Assembly (NCBI GenBank): GCA_947650365.1
Contig: OX393553.1
Span: forward strand, 35,218,353-35,282,352
Direction: 5' to 3'
DNA length: 64,000 nt
Origin: Chamaelirium japonicum
Taxonomy: Eukaryota > Streptophyta > Magnoliopsida > Liliales > Melanthiaceae
The notes under the pieces were generated by a model. It worked only from the letters and a program-made list of their open reading frames with translations. It did not search any database and had not been told where the DNA came from. The position numbers were made by a program, and so were the translations under genes. This document shows positions 47,161-57,374 of this stretch, one piece after another; position 1 is the stretch's first letter, and each line of letters starts with the position of its first letter.

Positions 47161-47269
47161 GAACTTGGTGCATGTCAAAGCGGCGATGTCTGCCTTGGAC
47201 TTATTCTCATCACCTCGGATAAGTATAGTTGATAGTTTAGCTTGACTTGAATTGTCAGGAGCATTTTTA

Positions 47270-47920
47270 TCTGACTTTCGCCTTGAAAGGGCATAGCCGA
47301 ATTCCCTTCGAGCTTTCGACTTGAATGGGTGGAATCAAAGGTCTTTGGTTGACCTGGGTTACCATGAGCTTTTTATCGGACTTTAGCCTCGAGAGGGAGT
47401 AGCCGAATTGCCTTCGACCTTCCGACTTGAACGGGCGGAATCGAAGGTCTTTGGTTGACCTGGGTTGCCAGGAGCCTTTTATCGGACTTTAGCCTCGAGA
47501 GGGCGTAGCCGAATTGCCTTCGAGCTTCCGACTTGAATGGGCGGAATCAAAGGTCTTTGATTGACCTGGGTTGCCAGGAGCCTTTTTATCGGACTTTCGC
47601 CTTGAAGGGGCATAGCCGAATTGCCTTCGAGCTTCCGACTTGAATGGGCAGAATCGAAGGTCTTTGGTTGACCTGGCTTGCCAGGAGCTTTTTTATCGGA
47701 CTTTCGCCTCGAGAGGGCGTAGCCGAATTGCCTTCGAGCTTCCGATTTGAATGGGCGGAATCGAAGGTCTTTGGTTGACCTGGGTTGCCAGGAGCCTTTT
47801 TATCGGACTTTAGCCTCGAGAGGGCGTAGCCGACTTACCTTCGAGCTTCCGACTTGAATGGGCGGAATCGAAGGTCTTTGGTTGACCTGGGTTGCCAGGA
47901 GCCTTTTTTTTTATGCCTTA
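47270..47920. repeat. About 107-bp tandem array in element F
   Basis: Six units, with AGCCGAATTGCCTTCGAG recurring near 47296, 47402, 47508, 47615, 47722 and 47829. Confidence 0.88.
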
Positions 47921-48080
47921 ATATGGTGGAATCGAACTTCGAGAGATTTGATTTTGAGAAAAAAAGACACTTTATTGATATAACAAAGTTGTAGTTACAC
48001 TTTTTCAAAGGTTGCCCAACGGACGTTATGATTATGTATCTACGTGTTATGTTGACTTTCTTTCTCCACTGCTGCTGCCT

Positions 48081-49736
48081 TTACTTCTCTCGACCTGGTT
48101 CCTTGTTAGCGAGGTAGCCATCGAGCCGCCCTTCTTGGATCAGGTCTTCGATGTGATGCTTTAGCTTCCGACATGTAGAGGTTGGGTGGCCATTGCTGCG
48201 ATGGAACTCACAGTAGGCTGTCGTATCTCCCACCTGGTCGGAATTTGGAGGGAGAGGCTGTGGCCATTTGCAAAAGGGCTCGTTCTGCAAGTAGGCGAAG
48301 ATGTCTTCAATGGAGGTGTTCAGCTCAGTGAACACCCTTTGCTCCCTTGGAGTTCGCCTCTTTTCTGCTGGAGGGGCTTTCGGATCTTCATTGTATATTT
48401 TGGCCTGTACCTTTTGGTCGGACGCAGCATGGGCAGACTTCTTGTAGTGTGCTTCATTCGGAGCTTTATCATCTTTCTTATGTCGGGAGTCACGAGACTC
48501 GCGGGGCTCGCGTAGTCTTCTGGCCCGCTGATTGTCTTCCACCTCTATCTCCCGCTGTACGCGCTTGAACATCGCTTCCAAGTTATTGGGAGGATGTCGG
48601 ATGAAGTCGGTGTAGACGTGGAGCTCTGGCCGGATAGCATTCTGGAATGCCAGCATGATGGCCTCCTCATTATAGGAGCGACCGGTGAGCTCAGAATGCT
48701 CATTACGAAACCTCATCGTGAAGCTCCTTAGAGACTCATCGGAGCCCATCTTCAGCTGGTAGAGTGTATCCAGCCTCTTTTTCGGCTTTAAGTTTAGCCG
48801 ATAATGGTCCATGAAACGTTCAGCCAACTCTTTGAATGTGGCCACCTTACCGGTAGGCAGTGTGTAGTACCAGTCGAGGGCAGGTCCCTCGAGGCTTCCC
48901 GCAAACATAAGGCAGAGAATATGGTTCTCATATTCGTAGGGCGTCAGGGCCTGCTTGTAGGCTAGGATATGGAGAGCAGGGTCTCCCTGGATGCAGTTGA
49001 ACTTTGGTAGGTTCGTTATTCGCCAACCCATAGGAAATGGTGTTGCAAGAACCTTGGGATGCAGTGGCCCCACCGAGGTGATTAGTTGCCTACGGTCTTG
49101 ATGGCGGCGTCCCACGTCGGCAGTATGCCTTAGTCGGTTGAGCAGCTCGCGGGCATCTGTTGCTTTCGTGTGCAAAGGGATAGAATGTCTAGTGGTCCCT
49201 GTTGACTTAGGTGATCCTTTTCCGTGATAGCTGGGCGCACCGTTGACGTCGAGGCGATCCCATACCGTTTGCCTTGGTGCTTGTGTGGATACCTGACGCA
49301 TCTCGATACGCGGCACATATGGTTCTTCAAGATGATGACTCATGGCTGGGTGAGTCCTTGGTTGGTCTTCATCAGTAGCTAGAGAGTTGTGGGTCACAAC
49401 CCCCGCTCTTTCAGCCGCCTTCTTTAGGGAATCCCACTCTTGTTCGAGGGCCGCATTCTTCTTGAGGAGATTTAGTAGCTAGTAGTCAGCAGCCGAGATC
49501 TTGTATGTAGCCTGAGGCTCGCTCCCTTGAATAGCGTGTTCTTTGCCAGATCGACGCCTCGGGGATGACGGGTCTCGCCGATCGCTGTGCCCTTCTGGAT
49601 GGCTGCCTTGCGGCCCCAGCCGCTCCCGAACATTTCTTCGGTTGGTTGCAACCGAGACTTTTTGTTCTTCTTCGATCAGCATATTATTTGTTCGTTCAGC
49701 ACCCACCTTTGGTGGGTTGGTGCTGGCCTTCACCAT
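48081..49736 (-). pseudogene. Element F gag (Ty3/Gypsy, Tat-like), one in-frame stop
   Basis: Minus strand. The main frame (48081-49397 and its open upstream extension) contains the retrotransposon gag core (YENHILCLMFAGSLEGPALD, FKELAERFMDHY) and an unusual knuckle YCEFHRSNGHPTSTC, i.e. C-x2-H-x4-H-x4-C, followed by LKHHIEDLIQEGRLDG. Upstream, 49482-49736 is in the same frame, separated by one TAG (49479-49481) just before a KNAALEQEWDSLKKAAERA coil. So gag is almost intact with one nonsense change. No protease, RT or integrase follows. Confidence 0.85.
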
Positions 49737-49854
49737 CGAGCGTGTTGATGTCAGCGTGATGAAGTCGTTGAGGTTGATTTTGAGGAGGACTTGTGGCTCG
49801 TCACCACAAGTTGAATAGGAGTCGGTAGAGGTGTGGGTAAGACCTCTATCGATA

Positions 49855-49871
49855 TCCCATAGACGGCGCCA
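49855..49871 (-). other. Element F primer-binding site
   Basis: Minus strand TGGCGCCGTCTATGGGA, of the TGGCGCCG type found in Tat-group Gypsy elements (recalled, not checked). Confidence 0.6.
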
Positions 49872-49876
49872 AAGAT

Positions 49877-50211
49877 TATGGGGGGAAATTTTCGAGCCGC
49901 CTAGATCGAGAATCCCACCCCACAGCCTTGATTGAATTGGATTGTTTGTAGAGTTAGAAATTAGAAAGTTGAGAAGGAGAGAGATGACACACGGAGTTGT
50001 TGTCGAAGTTCGGTCTTACGACCTACGTCTTCGGGCTTCTGGGCCTCCTTGCTGGGCCCTTATTGGGCCGTTGTTCGGGCCCAATAAGGGGGAGGGCTTG
50101 ATCTGTGAGCCTCGTAGAGTGGGCCCATGAACCTGGGCGGGCTTACCCACTTGGGCCGTTGCGCGGGCCCATGCCACTCTGATCTGGTCCGGTACAATTT
50201 TTGCACCCACA
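49877..50211 (-). repeat. Element F 5' LTR (335 bp)
   Basis: Matches both ends of the 611-bp LTR but jumps from ACCTACGTCTTCGGG straight to CTTCTGGGCCTCC. Primer site is adjacent. Confidence 0.88.
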
Positions 50212-50216
50212 AATTT

Positions 50217-50499
50217 CATCACAGACTTTCAGATTATTAACTCTATTTCTCGTCCACTTAGTCTTTTTTGTGATAATTCAGCGATGGTTGTATTTTTCAA
50301 TAATAATTTTTCGAGTGGGTCTAGGCATCTAGACACCAAATTTTTTGTTGTTAAGGAAAAGATTGACAATCATCATATTTCAGTTGAGCACATCAGTACA
50401 GACCATATGCTTGTAGATCCGATGACCAAAGGGCTAGCACCTAGCATCTATATTGAGAATGTAAAGTCCATGGGTCTGATCGAGTCATTCGATGTGTAA
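50217..50499 (+). pseudogene. Copia G RNase H C-terminus
   Basis: Continues the RNase H cut at 38067: LFCDNSAMVVFFNNN, SRHLDTKFFVVKEK, DHMLVDPMTKGL, ending in TAA after ESFDV. It proves that F inserted into G. Confidence 0.85.
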
Positions 50500-50996
50500 G
50501 ATATTCAGTTTCTTAATTGTATTATTTCTGATTGACTATGAGGATATTATGTTCTAATCCATTGGAATTATTAAGAAAATTATACTCTAATCCATTGGGA
50601 TTATAAAGTAAGATTAAGTATAGACATAAAGAAACGTATATTTTAGGAGTGAACATCTAGACCAAGTTCACTCATACATTATCCCAGATAAAGTCACTTG
50701 GTGGGTTTGTCTTAGTGGTACTTGCGATTATGGAAGGAAATGTGTTGCTCTAAAAAGTATAGAATAGGACTGCCTAGCCTGGCCTTTACCATTGATCTTT
50801 CTCATTAAAGTTAAGGGGCCTACAGCATTATGGAAAAGCCATAAAGATTATTTTTTAATTCTTTGGCTAATAGTTTAAAGTTTTTTTGAATATCCAATCA
50901 CCTGATCACATAAAGTTTGTTTTAAATTTATTTTACATATACAAGCGTATATTATGTATTTTTTTAATTATGGTCAACATGGTCCAAGTGAGAGAT

Positions 50997-51458
50997 TGCA
51001 AGCCTATGGGCTTCCAGATGTGGCCCACGTGTCCACATGCGAGGTCTACAGTCTATGTAAGGCTAAAACCCAATAATGATCTGCCTGAGTGATTGTTGAT
51101 TGGACTTTCTATAAGTGTATATATTCTGGGTTACTGGGCCTAATTTTGAGATTGATCTCATCCGTTTGATCTGTTGATTTCTCTGATGGGGAGAAATCAT
51201 AAAAGGTTATAAATAATGGTACTTGTTCCCCCTCCCGGGTAACGACATCTCTACGTGAGTTTTCTCGAAACCCCCATTGTCCATACCATAGAGAGATCCC
51301 TCTAGCCCCAAGCAGTAAAAACCAAGTCCGGAACACACGCATCGGAGATCGTGATTCGTACAAGTTCTTCATTCATGGATTCTTCCACTTTTGGTAACGA
51401 TTTTATACTCTTAGAAGTAGGATCTCTTATGGATGATCGGCATTAAAATCCACTTACA
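50997..51458 (+). repeat. Copia G 3' LTR
   Basis: Begins TGCAAGCCTATGGGC and ends CCACTTACA before the duplication TAAAT. Many differences from the 5' LTR. Confidence 0.88.
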
Positions 51459-51736
51459 TAAATATCACAGCCGTCTGTTGACCAAAATCTACTGGCTACC
51501 TAATAAATGACCACAAATATCTAATTATAGCTATCCAAAATAAGATAGATAATAAATATTGAAATCCTCTTTTCCACCCAAATTGGGTCTTCCAATTTCT
51601 AGCTGAGCTAAGCCGCCCCTCTCTCTCTCACATAAATCCTATTAAGAACCTACTATAAAGATGATAAATACCTATTATAAATGTGATAAATACATATTCA
51701 ATGACATTTAATGACCATTTGATGTTAATTGGTTTT

Positions 51737-51785
51737 GAGGTTTTTACCGAAATGGCCACCAACTCTCAACTATTGTTGAGAATGG
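51737..51785 (+). repeat. MULE left terminal inverted repeat
   Basis: 49 bp, perfect inverse of 57326-57374. Contains its own palindrome TCTCAAC-TATT-GTTGAGA. Confidence 0.9.
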
Positions 51786-52044
51786 GCCAGGTTGCTTTTG
51801 GCTTTACCAAAATGACCACTGAAACTCTTTGGGACCAAACTACCCTTTTACTTTACTACTAAAACCCTAGCTTCCATTGAGTCGCCCTTCACTTCCCTCA
51901 TTTGGACGGCAGCTTCCTCCACCTCTTTCGACGGCAACTAAGGGACAACCGGCCACCCATTTCAAAGGTGATCATCAAATCCCGTGAGTCTTCCTTCACT
52001 TCACCCCCTTTCGACGGCTCCTACACTTCACCCCCTTTCAACGA

Positions 52045-52390
52045 CTAGTTTTCGTCGCCGAAAAAGCACAGTCAGTTTTGCCCGAGAGTGGCTATGGGCT
52101 GTGTGATGAAAATCAGACGAAATACCAAATTTCGTCTAGTTTTCGTCGCCGAAAAAGCACAGTCAGTTTTGCCCGAGAGTGGCTATGGGCTGTGTGACGA
52201 AAATCGGACGAAATACCAAATTTCGTCTAGTTTTCGTCACCGAAAAAGCACAGTCAGTTCTGGCCGAGACTGGCTATGGGCTGTGTGACGAAAATCGGAC
52301 GAAAGAACAAAGTTCGTCTAGTTTTCGTCGCCGAAAAAGCACAGTCAGTTCTGGCTATTGGCTGTGTGACGAAAATCGGAATGAAATCAA
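52045..52390 (+). repeat. MULE left 91-bp sub-terminal array
   Basis: Three full units (starts 52045, 52136, 52227) and a partial fourth (52318). Each holds TTTTCGTCGCCGAAAA and GACGAAAATCGGACGAAA. A further 80-bp direct repeat (GACGAAAGATGGACG...) occurs at about 52383 and 52691. Confidence 0.9.
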
Positions 52391-52978
52391 CAAAAAGTAG
52401 TTGAATATTAATAGCATATTTTAGGACGAAAGATGGACGAAAAATGAACGAAATTGATAAAATTGGGTATTCATCATTATGGTTAGGACGAAAAAGGGAT
52501 GAAATCGACAAAATTAGCTGAATTTATATTATATTGGTCGTGATGAGTCCTACACTTCACCCCCTTTCAACGACTCCTATACTTCACCTCCATGCTTTGC
52601 GATTTTTTTCATATATGTTTGATTAACTTCTTCATTGTTTTTTATTACTTTATGATTTCATTAACAACAACAACCAATCGAGAAAAAGGAACGAAATCAA
52701 CAAAAAGTAGTTGAATATTAACAGCACATTTTAGGACGAAAGATGGACGAAAAATGAACGAAATTGATAAGTCTAGTATGTATTGGATACGTATGATTAA
52801 TTTTTGGTATCAAATTTGGTATTGTTGAGTTTTGATATTGTGGTTCTATGCTTAAAATAGTAACATCACATTGTAGGATGAAAAAGTGATGAAATCGATA
52901 AAATGATTAACCTTTGATATCAAATTTTATATTGCTGAGTTTTGATATTGTGATTCTATGCTAACAGGGATTTGAAAT

Positions 52979-53659
52979 ATGGATTCAACATTACCGATAC
53001 TTTGTTGTTACGATGGAGAATTGTTATATTTGAAAGAAAAATACGAGTACAGGGGTGGAAGAACTAAAAGTATCATTTTATCTACAAAATCGGATTTTGA
53101 CTGTCTTCTTCAGGAAATTTATAAGATTTCAAATGATAGTCTCAAAGAGTATGAAATCACAATGAAGGTTTTATATCCAAGTACACTTGCATGTCCTCCT
53201 GCCGAAATTGTGGATGATAATGATGTTGCAGTATTTATTGCCCATAACATCCGAGCCAATAATAGCAATGTCCCATTGCTGATAAGCAGAGTGCTGAAAA
53301 ATCCGAGATCTATTGACAGGTCGATTGAAATCGAACCACTCGGTAGTAAGAGAAAGTTGAAAGAAACGACACAGGTGTCTCGTAAAACACCTTGTGTAGT
53401 TACCCCTCCCGTTGACTTAAAAAATATCTCGACATCATCGGAGCTTCATTGTTCGATATCGTCATCATTCGGTGTTGGAGATTTGCATACGGATGAAAAG
53501 ACTGATATTAATTATGGTGAGGATTTCAGTTTTGTACCATGCACACTAGATGTCAGTCAAGATGTCAGTCAACGTATTGAGTACAAGAGTGTGGAGAAAC
53601 CTGAAGACAACCCTCTATTATTTGATATTGTTATGAATGACAGAAGGTCTTCTTATTGA
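52979..53659 (+). CDS. MULE transposase N-terminal-domain-like ORF, C-terminus absent
   Basis: 226 aa, ATG just after a likely 3' splice site (CTAACAG at 52964-52970). Residues 1-110 (ILCCYDGELLYLKEKYEYRG, DFDCLLQEIYK, YEITMKVLYPS, DNDVAVFIAHN) follow the PB1-like N-terminal domain that opens many plant MULE transposases. The frame then continues through a Ser/Thr-rich linker and stops. The FAR1/MuDR DNA-binding, DDE catalytic and SWIM domains that should follow are not found in the remaining 68 bp before the convergent gene. Either a truncated transposase or a stand-alone regulatory peptide. Assignment rests on recalled family pattern. Confidence 0.6.
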   Translation: MDSTLPILCCYDGELLYLKEKYEYRGGRTKSIILSTKSDFDCLLQEIYKISNDSLKEYEITMKVLYPSTLACPPAEIVDDNDVAVFIAHNIRANNSNVPLLISRVLKNPRSIDRSIEIEPLGSKRKLKETTQVSRKTPCVVTPPVDLKNISTSSELHCSISSSFGVGDLHTDEKTDINYGEDFSFVPCTLDVSQDVSQRIEYKSVEKPEDNPLLFDIVMNDRRSSY

Positions 53660-53726
53660 TTTTTCAAAAATAGATTATATAGTGACTATACTTACAAATT
53701 ATTTCTGTTGTTATCAAGAAAAGCTA

Positions 53727-55856
53727 TCATTGTCTCTCTCTCTCTTCAGACGAAAGTCTTCTTATCGATTTTTCCACGTCAACGACCTCCTCTTCTTGTA
53801 TTTCCTTACGGAGAATTTTTTTCTTTTTGTAGGTGGTGTATGGAGAGCTTATTTTTCGACCCGGTTTCTTCAACCGCTGTGATGTTAAACCTTTGAATGT
53901 AACCCTCTCCACCACCACCTCGTCTCCCTCCTCATCATCCTTCTCCTTCTCCTTCTCTTTCTCCTTCTCCATTTTATCCTTCTCCTTTTTCTCCTCCTTC
54001 ACCTTCTCCTTCTCCTTCTCCTTCTCCTTCTCCTTTTCCTCCTCCTCCTCCTCCTCCTCCTCCTTCTTCTTCTTCTTCTCCTCCTCATCCTCATCCTCAT
54101 CCTCATCCTCCTTCTTCTTCTCATTCTCCTTCTTCTCCTCCTCCTCCTCCTCCTTCTTCTTCTTCTCCTCCTCCTCCTCCTCCTCCTCCTTCTTCTCCTC
54201 CTCCTCCTCCTCCTCCTTCTTCTTCTTGTCCTTCTCCTTCTGCACATACCGTTAAAGATAAACATATAGTTAATGCATACGTATACAAAAAGCAAATAAT
54301 TATAGAATACATAGGAATCGTTGTTGTTTTACCTGACTCTCTGCAATGATGCATAATAGTTCTCCAACTCTCCCCTCAATTGAGGAGATCTTCTTTTCAT
54401 ATTTCTCCTCAATTGAGTAGATCTTCCTTTGACATTTCTCCTCTATTGAGGAGATCAATTTTGCATAATTCTCCTCAAGTGAGGAGAACCTTTCCTCAAA
54501 CTTCTCCTGAAGTGAGCATAATTTTTTTCCAAATTTCTCCTCAAGTGAGGAGAATCTTTCCTCAAACTTCACTTCATCGGATCTGTCTGAAGCTTCCGGT
54601 GCAGTCAAAAACAGCTGATTGCCCTCATTTCCTTCGAAGGGAGAAGCCTCAACATGAAATAGGTCTTGCAGCAGATCATTTGTCTTCTCTTCTTTTGTGA
54701 GAGTCAGCTCTTTCAAAATCTGAGCCTATTAATACATTCAGACAAAAAAATTAATAATTATACGATGCATCTATTACTTTAATCTAAGCAATTAAAAACT
54801 CATATACTTACTTTATTTGAATTTACAATATCATTTATTCTTTGGTGTGACGTTGCTGCTCTTATGTCATACCAATTGAGTAATCTCGGCCACCTTCGAT
54901 GCTCAAGCATCATGGCACATACACTCCCCAGTTGGGGAATCCGTTCGAATGCCCATGCCTATAACAAATAATTAAAGAAAAATTAATACAAATATCAAAC
55001 AATAGATACTATGAATTGTTTCTGTATAGAATAATACCTGTAAAATATACATGCATCCAAAAATATTATACTTTGGTGGCCACTTAGTAACATTTACTGC
55101 ACCTTCAAGCCCAGATATCATATTGCTATAACAGAGGTTACCCCAAGGGTAGCTATTGAAACTGTCCAGATCATTCACCAATCTCAAATATCGTTCCGGT
55201 ACGTTGACATTCTTGTTGCTCCCAAGAATGACACTTTCCAAAAGAAGTACCAAAGAAAGTTTTATTGCATCATCTGGAACTGCAGTTGCTATGATTGAAG
55301 CCATTAAAGAGGCCTGAGTAGCCCCGCGTGGAAAGTATCTGCTTCTCAAGTTGTCTGACCCTATCTCTAGCATCGGAGGAGGAGGCCCAAGATAAAACCG
55401 GAGTCCAGAAACTAAAGAAAACTCCAACAGAGAGAAGGAAATAGTCTGGCCATCCAAATTAAACTTGAGACCACCTAAGTGTCTTTGCCACAAATAATGA
55501 ATGACACTTGGGGAAATCATAGCTCGTGCACCGCGTCTCCAATCAAATAAGAAACCAAAACAACTCCTTTTCGTCCTATCCATCATATCTGTAGAATTGT
55601 TTTTTGTATCCATTGCCTTGAAGTGCTCCTCAATTTCATTAAGGTATTTAATGCTGTTCCTTGCAGAAGCTTTACCAAAATACCTTAATCTTTCACTTAA
55701 CTCCGTGGCCACTTTCTTTTCTTCAACATTCTCTCCCTCTTCTATCTTTCTTTTCTTTTTCTTTACTTCAATAGGTTGTGTAATTATAGAAGCAGAAGCA
55801 GGGTCCCTATCACCACGTCCACGAGAACGCCCACGACCACGGTTTCTCTTCACCAT
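53727..55856 (-). CDS. DUF1985 protein, four exons: 55038-55856, 54812-54958, 54333-54725, 53727-54239
   Basis: Minus strand, 623 aa; all three internal introns are GT-AG and keep phase 0, and a TTTACAG acceptor directly before the ATG implies a 5'-UTR intron. Residues 1-48 are basic, RGRG-rich. Residues about 92-245 match the plant DUF1985 pattern (RSCFGFLFDW, LDGQTISFSLLEFSLVSGLRF, LLLESVILGSNK, SYPWGNLCYSNM). Residues 274-322 (AFERIPQLGSVC, RRWPRLLNWYD) are the usual following block. Residues 375-440 are six exact 11-residue coiled-coil repeats. Residues 454-570 are Glu/Lys/Asp-rich, then a basic GRKISSPYTTYKKKK tail. In Ulp1-type family members a C48 peptidase would follow; none is visible here. 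No inactivating mutation seen. Function unknown. Confidence 0.75.
53890..54238. repeat. TCC/TTC low-complexity tract (coding on minus strand)
   Basis: CTC/TTC triplet run encoding Glu/Lys/Asp on the minus strand within exon 4 of the DUF1985 gene. It creates long spurious Arg-rich and Ser-rich frames. Confidence 0.85.
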
Positions 55857-56010
55857 CTGTAAACAAAATATATATATGACGAAACTACTATTAGTTATTC
55901 TCCAAATACGAAAATACTGTAAGCTTTGTTTGAAGAGAATTGATCTCTCAGTTTCTAGATTGAACAAAATATCCTTCCATTAGTCCATGGATACAGGTAA
56001 AGAATTTATC

Positions 56011-56845
56011 AACTGACTGTGACTTTTCGGCAACGAAACATAGCCGAAATTTGTAATTTCGTCCAATTTTCGTCCAACTTTCGTCACACAGCTCAATGCA
56101 AGTCTCGGGCAGAACTGCCAGAACTGACTGTGATTTTTCGGCGACGAAAACTAGATGAAATTTGTTATTTCGTCCAATTTTCGTCACACAGGCCATAGCC
56201 AGTCTCGGCCAGAACTGACTGTGCTTTTTCGGCGACGAAAACTAGATGAAATTTGTTATTTCGTCCGATTTTCGTCAAACAAACCATAGCCAGTCTCTGC
56301 CAGAACTGACTGTGATTTTTCGGCGACGAAAACTAGACGAAATTTGTTCTTTCGTCCGATTTTCGTTACACAGGCCATAGCCAGTCTCGGCCAGAACTGA
56401 CTGTGCTTTTTCGGCGACGAAAACTAGACGAAATTTGTTATTTCGTCCGATTTTCGTCAAACAGACCATAGCCAGTCTCTGCCAGAACTGACTATGATTT
56501 TTCGGCGACGAAAACTAGACGAAATTTGTTATTTCGTCCGATTTTCGTCACACAGGCCACAGCCAGTCTCTGCCAGAACTGACTGTGATTTTTCGGCGAC
56601 GAAAACTAGACGAAATTTGTTATTTCGTCCGATTTTCGTCACACAGGCCATAGCCAGTCTCGGCCAGAACTGACTGTGATTTATCGGCGACGAAAACTAG
56701 ACGAAATTTGTTATTTCGTCCGGTTTTCGTCACACAGGCCATAGCCAGTCTCTGCCAGAACTGACTGTGATTTACAGCGACGAAAACTAGACGAAAGTTG
56801 TTATTTCGTCTGATTTTCGTCTCACAGTTTAAGACTGTGATTTTG
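56011..56845 (-). repeat. MULE right 91-bp sub-terminal array
   Basis: About nine units in opposite orientation to the left array (AGAACTGACTGTG... TTTCGTCCGATTTTCGTCAC). It lies between the DUF1985 gene start and the right terminus. Confidence 0.9.
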
Positions 56846-56884
56846 TTTGCGACGAAAACTAGATTAGAAAATATAGGGCTAAGG

Positions 56885-57180
56885 ATTTGGGTCTATAGAG
56901 CATACCTTGGCAAATCCGACGAAGCCTGAAAGACGAAGCCTCAACGACGAAGCCTCAACGACGAAGCCTCAGCGACTGTTGACGTTGACGCCGGTCCGAC
57001 GAACCCTCGACGACGGTTGATCGTGACAAACCCTCGACGACGAACCCTCGACGACGCAGCCTCGGCGAAACCAAGTTACCCAGCCACGACGACGCAGCCG
57101 GTTGAGTTGGAGGTTGTCGGACGCAGCCTCGACGAAGGTTGTTCGTGACGAAAACAAGACGAAAGGCTCGATTTTCTCTC
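56885..57180. repeat. ACGACGAAGCCTC-rich segment of the MULE
   Basis: Irregular repeats of GACGAAGCCTCA and CGACGAACCCTCGACGACG between the array and the right terminal repeat. No gene. Confidence 0.6.
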
Positions 57181-57325
57181 AAAACTCGTAAGAAACCAAG
57201 TTACCCAGCCGCGATAGGTTTTTACAGTGGTAAGAGTCAATATGTCTTTTTACCTGTTTAGTGTCACCGTGCGACCTGTTTCCCACGTGCCGGTGGCCAT
57301 TTTCGTGCAAATTTTTTGACGGGGT

Positions 57326-57374
57326 CCATTCTCAACAATAGTTGAGAGTTGGTGGCCATTTCGGTAAAAACCTC
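57326..57374 (-). repeat. MULE right terminal inverted repeat
   Basis: 49 bp, exact inverse of 51737-51785. A T-run and GGA (57375-57387) lie between it and the 9-bp duplication. Confidence 0.9.

Larger units (their letters stand above)
38068..50211 (-). mobile_element. Gypsy (Tat-like) non-autonomous/LARD-like element F
   Basis: Inserted in Copia G RNase H with a perfect duplication AATTT (38063-38067, 50212-50216); removal restores the WLRNF/ITDF reading. LTRs are 38068-38678 (611 bp) and 49877-50211 (335 bp, lacking an internal block of about 275 bp). Minus-strand primer site TGGCGCCGTCTATGGGA at 49855-49871 and polypurine tract GGGAGGGGGTAAC next to 38678. It encodes a gag but no pol; the other internal sequence is tandem arrays plus nested solo LTR H (net 7.9 kb). 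Gag type and primer site point to the Tat group, by inference. Confidence 0.88.
31528..51458 (+). mobile_element. Old Copia element G, host of nested F and H
   Basis: LTRs 31528-32011 (484 bp) and 50997-51458 (462 bp) with a perfect duplication TAAAT (31523-31527, 51459-51463). Primer site TGGTATCAGAGC at 32014. Order: long leader, gag, protease, integrase, RT, RNase H. It is interrupted by a hAT-like MITE (37484-37957) and by Gypsy element F (38068-50211); without them it is about 7.3 kb. The LTRs differ at many positions and pol has many stops, so this is the oldest insertion of the nest. Its terminal CA reads TA in the 5' LTR. Confidence 0.92.

Noticed and set aside
46457..47245. Series of short repeated ORFs (62-87 aa)
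   Set aside because: One 67-bp repeat read in rotating frames; no start context or domain.
53999..54295. Arg-rich ORF on the minus strand and Ser/Phe-rich ORF on the plus strand
   Set aside because: Shadows of the Glu/Lys-coding CTC/TTC tract in exon 4 of the DUF1985 gene.
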